Assembly (NCBI GenBank): GCA_014529385.2
Contig: CM043949.1
Location: forward strand, 150,224,428 to 150,288,427
DNA length: 64,000 nucleotides
Source: Adiantum capillus-veneris
Taxonomy: Eukaryota; Streptophyta; Polypodiopsida; Polypodiales; Pteridaceae
Direction of reading: 5' to 3'
This document shows positions 12,063-24,240 of this stretch, one piece after another. The translations under genes and the position numbers were made by a program. A model generated the notes under the pieces. It was given only the letters and a program-made list of their open reading frames with translations. It ran no database searches and had not been told where the DNA came from. Numbering within the stretch: the first letter of the stretch is position 1; each line of letters opens with the position of its first letter.

Positions 12063-13368
12063 AAGTAAATATCAAACCGATAGAGAACAAAAAAAACAAC
12101 ATACTATAATAACCCTCAAAAGATTCCATAAAGCTGTGTTCTGCATAATCTTCATACTTTCAAATATTAAAAATTTCCTGCAATAGTAAACTACAATTTC
12201 CTGCATTGAATTGCACTCGAACTCACAAAAACTGCACTGAATCTGCATAGATATTGTCAAGAGCATGCAAATACTTGAAACTGCATGAAACTATTTCAAA
12301 ACCCTCTTCTAGGTTTTCTCCTAATCATGCTCAAGGCATGAAACCACATCACAGGATTGCAAAGTGTTATTGGGGGAAGAGAAAGAGACGGTAGCAATTA
12401 AAGCACGAGAGAGAAACTTCGCGGCATAAATAACACCTTTTTTTAAAGATTACTGGAATTTGCTCCCATGTCCATTAGGAAATGCACAACAGGATCGCCA
12501 TGTGTTATTGTCTTTCATCCCAATGCCCAAGAAACACAATAAGAAACTCTCACACAAGATTCCTTCACAACAACCTTCAACAGAAAACGTTTAGTACATA
12601 CACATGAATCATAAATCTGTGGGGCATTTGAATTCAAATTAAAAACAAAATACACAAAAAAACAGGAATTTGACATTGCACAGGGCGTCAATCCTCTTCT
12701 TCTTCTTCATTCCACACGTCCAAACGTTACAACCATCAGGGAATAGCCCGGTTTTGATATGAAGAGTTTTTTCCCCTTTCACACTTCAATTATTAAGCAT
12801 CTTCTGAAAAAACTACAAACACGCAATTGAAAATATAAAAGTACTCCCATGTTGGGTTTAATATTAAAAGACACAAGTCACCTTGGAATTTCCGAAGAGC
12901 TTTACACAAGTGGAAGGACGAAGATCCAAAAGCCAAGCACGCCTTTGCAACACCAAAAACCTAAATTATTGATAGTGAAAGAGCATGTACAATACTGGTT
13001 TGAGATAGGGCGATCACACTCTCTCACTTTGCAACGTGTATCATCAAATCTTCTCTCATACCAAGTGTGAAGCTCACAAGGTGATGACTACACCTAAGTC
13101 TCTCCTCATGACTATATATAGTGTTGGGGTGCTATGTGAGAGCTTGGGGATCATTTACAAGAAGGAGAGGGGCCTATTTATATGTTGGAGACCCCCAATT
13201 AAGGTTATTGATAACTTTATTTACTTGCTAATCAAATCAAGAGTAGGATTTCTTTTGAATATCAAAACATTGCGGGCCTTCTTTGTCTGCTTGAGTCATA
13301 GATATGGGCTCAAACGAGAGCATTGTTGACAGTAGATAAGGTGAAAATAGAGTTTTAAGAAAGGAAGG

Positions 13369-13373
<5 letters not shown>
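12063..13373. other. Unassigned intergenic DNA
   Basis: No gene recognised. A segment of about 20 bp recurs in variant form near 12350 (CACAGGATTGCAAAGTGTTA) and 12488 (AACAGGATCGCCATGTGTTA). TATA-like strings occur at about 13112 (plus) and 13170-13180 (minus TATAAATAGG), so a degraded LTR of another family is possible, but I found no partner copy. Confidence 0.45.

Positions 13374-13461
<88 letters not shown>
13374..13461. repeat. (TA)n-(GA)n compound microsatellite
   Basis: About 45 bp of alternating TA pass directly into about 42 bp of GA (CT on the minus strand). It marks the far limit to which the element E LTR can be followed. Confidence 0.95.
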
Positions 13462-13467
<6 letters not shown>

Positions 13468-15048
13468 CTATGCACATGTGTTAGGTGAAGTGCCTTTTAT
13501 GGTTAGGTCAATGGCTATTTTGTGTTAGTATGTTAGCGGTTAGTGTTAGTAATCACTAAAAAGTTAATGATATATTTACAATGGATAGAATGAGGTGGAT
13601 GGTTGAATGAAGTGAGGGAATCCTTGTGATGGTGATTCTTTGAAGAAGTTTTGAACTTACTTGTGTAGGTTCTTAAAAATGATTGTCGATCCTCTTCTTC
13701 TTCTTGTCTTCTTACGTCATCGCCGTGCAAAGGTTGAACACTGTGATGAAAGTGATGATGTTGCCTGATAACAATCCCTCAAATTGCAGAGATTATGCAT
13801 AGTTTTTACATGTTGAATTTTATGTACATCGAGAAGAGGTAGAAAGAAAGAGTAATTTAAAGGTAATAGAAAGAGGCATAGAGATGGTGCATGTACATGT
13901 AGAGTTTGTATGAGAGTTATGGAGCTGAGAGGGGAGGTTAATAGTGAAGACGGTGAGAGAAACCATGGAAGCTGCAAGTTTAAGGGAGGGATAGATATAA
14001 ATGAGTGTGTGTGTGGAAGTGTAAAGGAAGGTGAGAGAACAGAAGGGTGACTTGTGAGAAATAGTGGGCAGACTGGGTTCACCCAAAAAATCATATCGCA
14101 CAGGTGGTAGCTTAAACAATTATGAGACATTTTGAGGTGATTATTCAGTTTTGTGAGCTAAAGTTTTATTTTGATCAACTCCTAAAATTCAGAGTTTAGA
14201 TGGATGCCAAAATTCTTCTCCTCCTACAAAATTCTTCAGTGGCCCCCTCTTTTTGTTGAATTTTCATAATCCTCCAAGAGTGAGCCCCTCCTTGCATGAG
14301 AACATGACCGAATACATTCTTGCGGTTTGAAACTATGCATGGATTAGGATTATTCACAAATATGATGGGAAAAAATAGGTTATATAAACAATTTGTGGAA
14401 TCTAGAATAGTGTCAATTGTATATAAATGTAAAATAGAAATAAAAATAAAAATATAGGGAATCAAATTGGGAGGCCCTTATTTGTTTTACTGATTAAGGA
14501 ATATCTACAAGAAGTATGGAAAAATGCATATAGAAAAATGATAATTTAATAAAATGGAATGACTCGGTGAAATGTATTTTTGTGATTTTTTCTCAAAATG
14601 GGTTCACACCAACATCTTGAGAGGTTTTGATGAAAAGTATGTATTAATATAATAAAGAGTATTCACAAGGGTAAGAAGAATTATGGTAATTGTGCGTCAT
14701 TGTAATAGCATACTTAGACAAATAAGGCACACCTTGGTAAAAATATTTAAAGAAATACCAAAATAATTACAATAAAAAACCCCTATATTTAGGCCTTGTA
14801 TACGATGAAATATTTACACACAAATGGGCCATAATATATTTTATGTTTTCTACTCTTATTTAACTTTTTGGCTCAACTAGACCAATGACTAGTTAGGAGA
14901 GGGTTTTTAAGGAGATATGGAAGAAGTCCCCTCACTCACACACGCCTATGTACAATGAAGAGGTAGCGATAGACACATTGTTTGGGTGATGTTCATAGGG
15001 TGAGGTAGCTTACTATGGAAATTTTGGATAGCCAATAAATATCTTTCA
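13462..15048 (-). mobile_element. 3' LTR of element E (A/B lineage), minus strand
   Basis: Read on the minus strand, it starts TGAAAGATATTTATTGG immediately after the polypurine tract GGGAGAGGGCTAA. Blocks in common with the element B LTR include GCTACCTCACCCTA, ACATAGGCGTG, AACCCTCTCCTAACTAGTCATTGG, GGCCCATTTGTGTGTAAATATTTCA and CCATTGTAAATAT near 13575. Similarity fades at the CT/TA tract. The LTR is therefore shorter than, and diverged from, that of B, and its true end is not defined. ORF-like frames within it (13717-14465) are LTR sequence. Confidence 0.65.
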
Positions 15049-16562
15049 TTAGCCCTCTCCCAAGATGATGGTACATTCATGTACCATCACAAGGCATCTT
15101 TTCCAAAGAGAGTGGTTCCGAGTCCTTTGTGATTCTTGGTATCTTGACAAGATTTTCCTTGTCACTTTGGCTTGAGTTACACATGTGCATCATGCAGCAA
15201 AACTACATGAGATAGTATCTCTCTGACAATTATTTGGTGGATCCTTTGGTAGAAGGAGACTCAAGTAGGGCTTTAGCCGAAATACCCATTTACCTTCTTG
15301 GATTTCTCTTTATCATTCAAGTCCATGGGCTAGTAGTAATTTGAGTTGAAATCCTTCTTGATTATTTATGGTCCATGTCATCTAGTTTCAAACTTGAGAT
15401 CAAAATGATTGTCAAGTAGATTGTCCTACCTTAGCACAAAATCTCCTTCCTTGATGCCTTTATCCTTCAGTTTCTTGACAAGCTTCTCTTTTTCTTGTGT
15501 AGCTTTCCTCTTGTAGCACTCATAAGATGCTTCTCGCTTCCACTCAGGCTCTACTAATGTAAGAAGGCAATCTACCCATGCATCTTGATGTCCCCCCGTC
15601 CCTTTGCTATGGAGCCACATTGTTGCAATGTTCAGCTTGATAGGATGCAAAGCCTCTTGACCATAGACAAAGTGAAATGGCATGAACTCTGTGGCTTCCC
15701 TACATGTGATTTGATATGCCCACCACAAGGGACCATGCAAGAAGTCATTCCACAACTTTGTCTTGTTTTACACCATCTTTCTAATGATGCCTGCAATGAC
15801 ACCATTAGCCTTCTCCACCAAAGCATTTGAATGTGGGTATGTAGGGTGTGCTATGAAGATGTAAAATGTGAATTTCTTCACAAACTTTCATGAGTAAACC
15901 CTTCCTAAACTCTGGATCATTATAAAAAACACTATCCAAAGATGTGCTAAATTTGCAACAAATATTAGTGTAGACAAACCTGCTCATTATTTTCCCATTT
16001 ACCCTTACCACACCTAGTCATGTAATCTATAACCACTAGAATGTAGAGTCTACCATTTTTTTCTCTAGGCAGAGGACCCATAGCATCAATGCCCACTATA
16101 TAAAGGGTCCATTTGCAAACACGGTTTCCTTGGACCATGTACCAATATTCTATTTCCATTTACCCTGACAATTGTGAAATCTTTTACACCAATGCTGGAC
16201 ATCTACATGCAGGCTTGGTCAAACATATCCTGCAAGCAAAAGATTCTTCATAGTTAATTCCTAGGCAAAATGGTCACCACATGCTTCTTCATGCAAAACT
16301 TTTAGAATGGCAGGAATTTCCTAGATAGTTAGTACTCTTTTGCACAATTAATCCTTCCCTCTTTGATAGAGTGAGCCTTCTAGGAAGAGATAAACTCTTG
16401 CCTTCTTTATGAGCCTCTTCTTCCGAGACTTTGTCAAACCTTGTGGAAACTTGCCCTCCAAAATGTAGCCAATAATGGGAGCCAATGACAACATTTAGTG
16501 GTATCTCCGCTTCTTAATAGTTGTTTTCACCATGATGACTTGCACTTCTTTCTCAGCAAATT
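15049..16562 (-). pseudogene. pol: Element E integrase, decayed
   Basis: Minus-strand sequence is collinear with B from about 33580 to the end of pol. A linker (KEVQVIMV-like), the zinc region LHEEACGDHF with the first zinc His present (B has Arg there), the core GIDAMGPLP (near 16090), and the C-terminal region 15426-15755 (FVYGQEALHPIKLNI to KDKGIKEGDFVLR) can be followed. Stops and frameshifts are spread throughout. The 5' edge is a deletion junction at about 16562 where the end of the PR segment joins sequence just upstream of integrase; the whole RT, RNase H and most of the second RNase H are gone. Confidence 0.75.
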
Positions 16563-17217
16563 AACTTTCCACTTTCCCAATCCTACAAATCTTGCTTTCT
16601 CATTAGCCATGGTCTTCCCAGGATAAATGGATAGACACTTCCCTTGGTTGACATAACATAAAAATCCACTGCCTTCTTAATGCCAAAGGCCTTCACAAAA
16701 TCATTTTGACAAATGCCTACACACCTAGCCTTGCTATCATTTGCCATTTTTACTTTGATTTCAAGTGTCTCATGGATGTACATTCCTAGTCTTTTTATGA
16801 CTCCCTTTTTCATGATGCAAATTTGTGGATCCCCATCCACTAGACCTTTTGTAACCAACCTTCCTTTGATGTAACGATCTAGGACATGTGTAATATCCTC
16901 ATTCATTTCATCTTGTGCAACTTTTACAATAGACACACTCCCTCTTACCTTTCTCCTAATGTTAACTGCCTTGGTTAAATCACTCCTAGCTTGTGGACAT
17001 AATGCCAAAAATTGGGGCCATTAGATATCAAGACCCTTACCTCTCATTTCTTCCAACAAGTTGTATGGAGCCATACCATCTCCCAAGAGGGAAGTCTTGC
17101 ACGTTGATACGACATCGAGTCCTCTTGGCTTCCTTGGTTGCTTTTGCCTTCTTGCCTCTTCCGTAGTCACTCTGTGATGTGACTCCTTATTTCTCCTTAC
17201 CTTTTCCACGGCTAGGC
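16563..17217 (-). pseudogene. gag: Element E gag-protease fragment
   Basis: Minus-strand ORFs 17021-17209 and 16583-17008 align with the second half of B gag-PR: Lys-rich linker, the retropepsin region with LVDGDPQICIM (D-G-D where B has D-G-G), KMANDSKARCVGIC and PFILGRPWLM. A TAG follows the DL pair at about 16580, after which the same frame continues into DWESGKLIC. In E the gag-to-pol step is therefore in one frame, unlike B. The fragment is cut at 17217 by the LTR of element F, which appears to have inserted in the linker. Confidence 0.75.
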
Positions 17218-18274
17218 TGTCAAGAAGTATGTAGTGCGACTAGGAAAGTGACGGGCCTCTGACTATGAGGATTTGTATCAAAATCAAGCAAGGCGTTCAT
17301 GATTTGAAGGCAAAAACAAACTCAAATAGAGAAAATCTCTAGCCCAAAACACACTTAAATAGAACAAAACCTCAGACATGAAATCTCCACTTTCAAAAAT
17401 AACCAATACTAACTCAAAACTCTTATGTGTGCGAAGATTAAGTGTAGCCTCGCTCCCAATTGCATAGATGCAGTGTTAATTCGACCTGCTAAAAATCGTA
17501 AAATGAAGATTTGATTTCTTGTTGTGACCATTTCATGGAAGCTTCAGTACTTCATTGGAGAAGCTCAATTAGTTATTTGAGGAGGGGAAACCCTAATTGG
17601 AGGCCTCACAGCCTCAAGCATATAGTGGTAGCAGCATAGAACTACACTAGCGCCCTGTATTGGAATGGATGTATCTCCTTTCTTATATGCCCAAATGAGC
17701 TCCTTATTGGATCTAAAATTTCCCCCTCAGATTGACCAATGACAAAACTATCATTGATGTGGAATTTTGAGCCAATTTGTGCTACTTTTGGGCTATTCTT
17801 CACCATTTTTGCCTTAAAAATATCCCTTTTTGTTCGTAAAATGTCCAAATGAGATGCGAAAAGTCCCTTAATTAGTGGAAATATCCTATTGGGATCAAGT
17901 TTCATCTTGAACCTCATTTTACCATGTGGTAAGCACTTTGGACACGTCTTTTACACCCGTGTATGAAACCTACTTTTTTTTGCCAACATCGCTCGCATTG
18001 AACTTTCTAGGCAAAAGAAGTGTGCCACTTCAAAACGCTTGACATTTGTACATTAATAAAGAAAATTAGGCATGATCTAATGTGTTAAAACATGCCACGG
18101 TGCCACGTCCCTGGCCTCCTTGCCTGGCAAGGTATGCACATGCCTGCAACCATGGCATCCGTTTTCACATATATCACATTATGCACATTGTAGCATTTGG
18201 TCCCACATATAAAAAACATTAAGAGTGAGGTAGATATTTTTATTCTCACATTATGCATGTGTGGTGTCACAACA
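17218..18274 (-). mobile_element. 3' LTR of element F, minus strand
   Basis: On the minus strand it begins TGTTGTGACACCACACATGC right after the purine-rich GGTTTAGAGGGGATGGA. It ends at TTCTTGACA, where element E sequence starts, giving about 1,057 bp with TG...CA ends. The last 60 bp resemble G upstream of its start (58270-58327), which also ends CTCGACA before a TGGCAAACC primer-site-like sequence. The matching 5' LTR of F is absent because F is truncated at 56333, so the boundary rests on motifs rather than on two copies. Confidence 0.6.
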
Positions 18275-19309
18275 TCCATCCCCTCTAAACCTGCACATCC
18301 TCCAAAATGTGCCACACATATCTTTTTGCAGCTTCAGTCTTCATTTTAGTCCACATACATGTCGCTTTCATCATCGCTTGCAGCAGAATATAATGCATCA
18401 TCCTCTCGTTCTTCATCCACATCCATATCATTTTCATTGGAGCCTTCACACTAAATTTCTTGTGAATCAAAGGGATCTGTATCACCTCTTCTTTTGAATA
18501 ACTTGATTGTTTTCCTTGCAATGGGAATCTTCATTTTTGTACCGTCCAGCTTATGCAAGGTATAAGTTTCACTTGAACTACATAAGGACCAAGCCATCTC
18601 TTTGAAAGCTTTCTTATAATTTTTGAATGTTGGTTTTCAAGATTGTCGTCATAGACCAGCACCCAATCACCTTCCTCAATAGATTTAGTCTGAGCCTATG
18701 CCTCTTAGCAAATCTGTCTTTATTCTTTTACCTTGCATCTTTCAATCATCCTACTACAATCTAAATATCTTGAGGCCTTCTTTCTAACTGTTGTATGTGA
18801 AAATAAAGAAGGTCTTCCCTACTCATTCCATCTTCCCAAGGTAATACATTCCATATGGGAATTACATCCTCAATTGGCATTATAGGTTTCTGACCATACA
18901 TCAACTCAAAAGGCATATAACTAGTAACTAAGCTATGGGTTGTACGATCAGACCTTAGCGCATAAGGCAATGACCTTGGCCACTCTCCCATTTTACCTTT
19001 ACAGGCCTTAGCCAAAGCTTTAATGATAGTAGGATACCCAAGCTCCGATTTACCATTTCCCTTAGGGTTATATGCAGTAGTGAGAGCAAGTTTGATGCCC
19101 AACCTACAAAAAAACTCCCTTGCCTTGTCAGCATCCAACTCATCCCTGTCCGATGTTATTTGCCCAACCTAGAGAAAAACTCCCTTGCCTTGTCAGCATC
19201 CAACGCATCCCTGTCCGATGTTATTTTCCCAACACAGCCATAATGGATAATTACATCAACCAAGAGGAACTTACATACCCCTTCTGTGCTTTTTGTTCTT
19301 AGAGCACGA
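18275..19309 (-). pseudogene. pol: Element F integrase, 3' half (minus strand)
   Basis: Continues the integrase that breaks off at 53756. The minus strand carries LDADKAREFFCRLGIKL, TAYNPKGNGKSELGYP, the ALRSDRTTHS block, LMYGQKPIMPIE and LERRPQDI (ORF 18761-19138), then a decayed C-terminal domain to about 18500 ending near KIPIA. Element G (63260-64000) is collinear. A 66-bp tandem duplication repeats the segment around LDADKAREFF. Joining this end to 53756 after removing D and one copy of CACGA gives a continuous frame. Confidence 0.8.
19099..19230. repeat. Two-copy 66-bp tandem duplication in element F integrase
   Basis: Two adjacent copies of about 66 bp share CTCCCTTGCCTTGTCAGCAT and ATCCCTGTCCGATGTTATTT, differing at about six positions. 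Element G has one copy at the corresponding place (63330-63400), so this is a local duplication in F. Confidence 0.8.
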
Positions 19310-20230
19310 TGTGGGACGCATGTCTAACCTCACCATCCTATCTTATTGCAGTAATAGCGAGAACCACGATTAATTTGTCAAACCATGGGACGAAGCTGAC
19401 TCGACTAGTGCATAGAGGCTACAAGAGGTTGTCAATCTCTCGAAAAAAAACTAACAACTCGCATCCAAATCAAGCTACACTCAAGTGACTGAAATCACTA
19501 AAAGCCAATCGCTCATCGACAAACAAATCACATCCGTTACAGCATGAGATGACATCCAAACGTAATGAAACTTCTAGGACAAGTTTATAAGACCTAAGCT
19601 CACATACTTATGGTCTCAAACCCCACATTAGGTCAAGTTTCAAAATTGTGATTATTAACAATAGTGGATTTTTGACCCAGTCATTTTCGAACGAGAATGC
19701 ATCTAAATGCAAAGCAGTGATGCCTCAATACCCCGCCTATGCTTAGTTTTTGATTTAAAAGTGTAAATTCCTAGTTATGATGAAATTAGGCCGCAGGTTG
19801 GCGACGCCAAAAGCTACAAAATACTGTGAACTGCTTACGTCAATGCGTAGAGCTCTTACCTGCGGTTGCAATGCAACAAATGCAATCGAAATGTGACAAC
19901 TGGAGAGGGAGTAGGAAGCGCGAGAAGGAGAGAAGTGAGCACCGTTAGCTCACGCTGTGTATTTCTTATCCAAAAACGTTTTAAAAACTTACAAAAAATG
20001 GATTTTATACGTTAGCCAAGGTTTTTGGGTGGTCAAAACTAATAATCTGGAGTTCTATCAAAGTTGGGTAATAACTGGTTGATACAATCTAGAAGCTTGT
20101 AACCCCGACTCATTAATTATAGAGTTTATCCGAGAAAATAGGAGTTACAATATTCTTGATTTATCAAAATAATAAATGTTTTATGAGGAGAACTCCGAAA
20201 AATGGTGTCCATGTTAGTTTGTTGCTAACA
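19310..20230 (-). mobile_element. 3' LTR of element D (921 bp)
   Basis: Minus-strand ends are TGTTAGCAAC...TCCCACA. It matches the right LTR across its length once the 263-bp MITE in the right copy is set aside (1,188 minus 267 equals 921). It carries a half-copy of the D palindrome (ATTGTGATTATTAAC at 19644-19658). Confidence 0.9.
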
Positions 20231-20248
20231 TTCCCCCCTCCTCACCTG
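20231..20248 (-). promoter_or_regulatory. Polypurine tract of element D
   Basis: On the minus strand AGGTGAGGAGGGGGGAA directly precedes the LTR start TGTTAGC, as expected for the plus-strand primer. Between this and the last ORF (20249-20496) I see no further gene. Confidence 0.75.
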
Positions 20249-20496
20249 TGTCGCCCCTTCACATAGCTTTATGGGCTGAAATAGTCTTCGGGTTGACAAC
20301 TGGCGAGACGGTCTTTAAGCGCATCCAGTGCCTTCTGGTATTTGATTCTTCTTTCTTTGTCTGGCACTTGAAAAAATTGCATTGTCACTTTATTCTTCAG
20401 CTCCACCGCTGAGTAGCCTAAAAACCTGGATGTTAGGTTGTTGATCATCGACGCAAATATATTCGTTTCCTAGGAGAAGAATCCACTGTAAAACGC

Positions 20497-21178
20497 TTAT
20501 TCAAAGGCCAACATATTTTTTAATGGCAAGAACATACATCTCGCATAGAAGCCGTAAAGGAATTCTTCCGAAGGCTGTCCACTCAGATCGTAGCATAAGC
20601 CTTTGTTACCTTCCAAAAATGATATCCATGGGGCTCCTATTTGCTCAGGCTCATTAAAAACTTGGATGCATGTCAGCAACATCCTGAAAATCTTATACAT
20701 CATGGGAGAGGAGAGATCTGGTCTTTTCAAGTGACTTGTATACTTTGTCAGTCCCTTTGATCAAGGCCACGGCTGGGTTTTCTCTTAGTTGCCGTAAGAA
20801 AATTGCCTGATCATTGATCTGCTGTTCAGAGTACTGTAGAGAAGCATTGGCAACACCTAATTTCACCTGAATTTTTTGAGCTAACAGAGATGTCCTAAGA
20901 AGTTCATTCATAACTTGTGTCAGTTGCTTGTCTTTTGCTTTGCAGTCATCAAATAAGTTGGTGAGCAGAGCGCCTAACTCCTCCATTTCTTTTTGCTACC
21001 TATCTCTGGCTAATTGATGTTGTTCATCTTTTGCCTTCATCTCTTGCACCCGCCTTTGAAGATCGGTGATGACAGTCATCATGTCTTCTAACTCTCCGTG
21101 GAGAGCATCAATCACCATCTCAAGTTCTTTGGCCTTTGTGCTGTGATTTAATGTTGCTGAACTGAGTCTCTCCATCAT
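20497..21178 (-). CDS. Element D ORF3: coiled-coil protein
   Basis: Three minus-strand frames (20996-21178, 20693-20986, 20497-20730) form one broken coding stretch. The first two are rich in Leu/Glu/Lys/Gln heptads (MVIDALHGELEDMM, LQRRVQEM, LLAQKIQVKLGVA), a long coiled coil. The third (MYKIFRMLLTCIQVF to NMLAFE) is globular and aromatic-rich. A TAG separates the first two; the third overlaps in another frame. It lies downstream of the charged ORF2 on the same strand and may once have been the C-terminus of a single polyprotein. I do not recognise a family. A structural, gag-like assembly role is only a guess from the coiled coil. Confidence 0.5.
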
Positions 21179-21239
21179 TTATTGCATCTGTCGTGCATAT
21201 TAATTTACTTGTATTATTACCTCCTCATTTGACTCCCAC

Positions 21240-22104
21240 TCCTCCTGTCTTGCTAGTTGAGATGTGCCTGCTGCTTGCAGCCTCATGTTTATTCTGTTGT
21301 GTTGTAGCTGCTGGTTCTTCTTGTGTGGAGGTAGAGGGTCTGTCTTCTACTTTGTCATCCTGAGGCTTTGATGCCTCGGTAGTTTCTGGCTGAGTAGAAG
21401 TAGAGGGTGATGGCTCAGACCTTATTGTCTCTTCTGGTGCGGGGCTCTCTGCATTCTCTGGCTCGAGTTCTTTCTCTTGTGCAGTGGGAGACTCTTTTTC
21501 TGGATCTGCTTCTTTATTAGCCTCTTTTACATATTCACTTGCCTTTTCCTCTTCAAGCTTTTGAGTATCTTTGGTGGCCTTCTGCTATTCTGGATCGGCT
21601 TCTTTTTCTTTTTGTCTCTCGGGGTGGTCAGCTTCTTGTGCATATTCTATTTGTTTGGTGGACTCATAATCTTTCTCTTTCTCAGTCTCCACATCTTTAT
21701 TGGTGTCTTTGCCCACAGGTGATGGTGATGGGCTAGGCATGGGATGGTCCTCTTGCTCTGTAGGCGGTGAGGTGGATCTAGGAGATCCATAACTTTGTTC
21801 TTGGGCTTGTGCTCTAGCCATCTCCTCAGCTTGTCTTTGTTCTTCCACCTCTTTCGCTTTCCTTGCCACGTCTTCTGCCTCCTTCAGCTTCTTGGTACAT
21901 TATTTCCAAGTGCTCTGTCTGATCTTTAGTTTCATTTCTTGTATGATGCTTCGTTCTAGGGCCCTTAAGTTCAGTAGGTACCGATTTCTCTGGGCCCTTC
22001 CCTTGTACTTGTCTACTACGTTGGTAGGCCTGTTTCTCTCTTTCAAAGCGTGCTTGCTTTTGGGATGGCTCTTCTTGTTGTGCGGCCACATCTTTTCTTT
22101 TCAT
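21240..22104 (-). CDS. Element D ORF2: highly charged, probably disordered protein
   Basis: Frames 21826-22104 and 21585-21869, with a continuation to about 21240, are extremely rich in Glu, Lys, Gln, Ser and Pro (for example KEVEEQRQAEEMARAQAQEQ and the PSPSPSP run). Composition suggests an unstructured linker or a charged single helix. Reading continues past the stop at 21585 with the same Glu/Pro/Ser/Thr bias, so the original protein was longer. It lies between ORF1 and the coiled-coil ORF3 on the same strand. No known domain seen. Confidence 0.5.
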
Positions 22105-22257
22105 TTCTTCTCTACATGCTCTCTTTTCCTCATTATACGAGCTCTCATTGCTGTGCCTTTCCGGTGAGCTGTCAGCTGACTCTTCATCAGATTTATATAA
22201 TCTCTTTCCTGACCTTGTAGCTCTTGGAGAGGGCTGTGCTACGAATACCCATGTATT

Positions 22258-23069
22258 CTAATCAGGAGCAGGCGATAGGTTGTCGGCCATGCTAATGGCA
22301 TGGTACGCTATTCTAGTCAAGACCTCGTGCACACCCAAGTAAGTGATTTTGCCTTCCTTCTTGGTGCCCTTCAAAGTGGTCAGGACATATTGCAAGTGGT
22401 CCAATGGTTTCCTTGTCACTGACTTGAGAACTTGAGTGAATGTGGTGGCCACGGCGTGATTTGGTGTAGTGTACCTTGGTTGCCTTTTTGCTAGAAAATG
22501 GAAGTGCTGGTGGTACAAGCAGGCTAGCTCTTCTACTTGTTTGTGAATTAAATCGGCGAAGGTAGCCGCGGCTGTCTCTTTGGTAAATTTTCTTGTGGTT
22601 TTCCTGTACCTTGCTCGCATGTTCATTCCTTTTCTGTGCAGTCTGAGTGCCTCTGCCACTATCTCTTTAGTGATCACTACTTCGACCTTATTTCCTTGGG
22701 TGTCAGATATCTGTGCGGTCCCATCTTCTTTAATTGTGGATAGAATCTCATAAGCCTTCTGAAAATCCACTCTACAAGGCTCTTGTTCATAGAAATCCCT
22801 GAGTCACAGCCTGCGGTTAGCTTCTTTGCTGTCTGGCTTGGTGGCTACATCATAGAATTCCTTGGGAAAGAGTTGCAACTCCACTTAATGTCCCTCTTAC
22901 TATTGAATCTGCAAGTGAAGACTGTAGTGTGGTGCTCTTCTATCTGTTCTCTGGAGAGGTATGATGCCTTGGCTGCTTTGATTGGCTCAGATTCTAGTTG
23001 AGAAGCAGACAGTTCTTGTAGTATCTTCTTTTGGTTGAGATTCTTTTTAGCCCTCTCCGCTACTTGCAT
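22258..23069 (-). CDS. Element D ORF1: unknown alpha-helical protein
   Basis: Minus-strand frames 22845-23069 and 22258-22770 join across one frameshift near 22865 and one TGA near 22803 to give about 270 residues. The N-terminus is basic (ERAKKNLNQKK). The middle reads FYDVATKPDSKEANRRL and then FYEQEPCRVDFQKAYEILS. The C-terminal half has evenly spaced hydrophobics (EIVAEALRLHRKGMN, FADLIHKQVEELACLYHQHF, YLGVHEVLTRIAYHAIS). The pattern is reminiscent of proteins annotated as putative plant transposon proteins in non-autonomous plant retroelements, but I cannot confirm this. It is the first gene after the long leader, where gag would sit. Confidence 0.5.
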
Positions 23070-23099
23070 GGCTCCTGTTCAGTGCATAGAGTGCAAAGA

Positions 23100-24240
23100 T
23101 AACAGATTTGTCAAAATTTTCTCTGGAATGTCCTTTAGGCTAAAATGCTGATAATTTTGGTCCAATTTGCTTCGAATCATGCATAAAAACATGCAAGGAA
23201 CAAAACTCTATGGTCAACAAATATTGGCAACCAAAGTAAATAATCGCGATTATTTACTGCTGAGGAAAAATTTCAACTTTTTGCAAACTTGGCTTTATAG
23301 GCTTGAAGTATATATCAAACACATGCTCTAAGTGAAATATGGGCTCATTTGGATGCATAGGGTGACAATGGTATCAGATTTTGGCTTTAGGTCTCTGAAA
23401 TAGTAGATATAAGGAAATTTCAGATTTTGAGCTCCAAATTGATTCAATTTGGCTTGTGGGCTCAACACATCAGGTACGTTGGATGTATGATGACAAAATA
23501 TCAAAACTCCCCAATTTTGACCAGAAAGTAAATAATCGTGATTATTAACTTTTCTTCCAAATTGACATTATTTGGTACAAACTAGTTCTAGGCATTGTAT
23601 AGACCCTGTATATGAGATATAAAGTGATTTGGTTCAAGAAATGTGGTCCATAACCAAGATTTTGGCTTGCAAAGACTTCTTTGCGTTTTTTGACAATTTT
23701 ACAAGTAATGGGTGGTCATTTTGGCTCATACTTGATTTTTGGCATGTAATAGGTGTGTACACATGATAGGTGAGGTGAGGTGACAATTTCCAAGAAAAAC
23801 TGATGCAAAAGTAAATAAACGTGATTATTAACAACAGTGACAATTTCTTTGCAAAACTCACAAATTTTGACCTAGACATATTCCATACACCTAATACAAG
23901 TCCTAAATTGAGTTTGGTCAAGTTTGGTCATGCCGGCATCACTTTGTGTTTTGTCGACTCTGAAATCACTGTTTTTTATGACTACACTGCATGTTGGGTT
24001 GGTCAGTCAACTTTGAGGCTTTGGACTTGTCCGCAACATAGTCATGCAGCAACCGGTCCAATTCTGGCTCATTTGGAGTCAGTTTGACCCCGTATGTCAA
24101 ATTTGATGCTTTGTAACCTTGGAGCCATTTTCTACTTTTCGAGGGCTTTGCTTGATGGATTTCACCAAACCAATCATAAACATTGTATATGGACCTCATA
24201 AGCAAGCCATCTGTGGAGTCAGGTCGAAATTCTGGCATTT
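23100..24240. repeat. Element D internal region: diverged tandem repeat punctuated by palindromes
   Basis: Palindromes of the form AAATAATCGCGATTATTT flanked by GT/AC begin at 23236 (perfect, 22 bp), 23528 and 23811, spaced 292 and 283 bp. Intervening units share GATTTTGGCTT at similar offsets, consistent with an old tandem repeat of about 285 bp. More copies lie at 51346, 51620, 51850 and 51987 in the other half of D. No convincing ORF. Confidence 0.7.

Noticed and set aside
13717-14465. Minus-strand ORFs of 89-137 aa
   Set aside because: They fall inside the element E LTR and correspond to non-coding LTR sequence in B.
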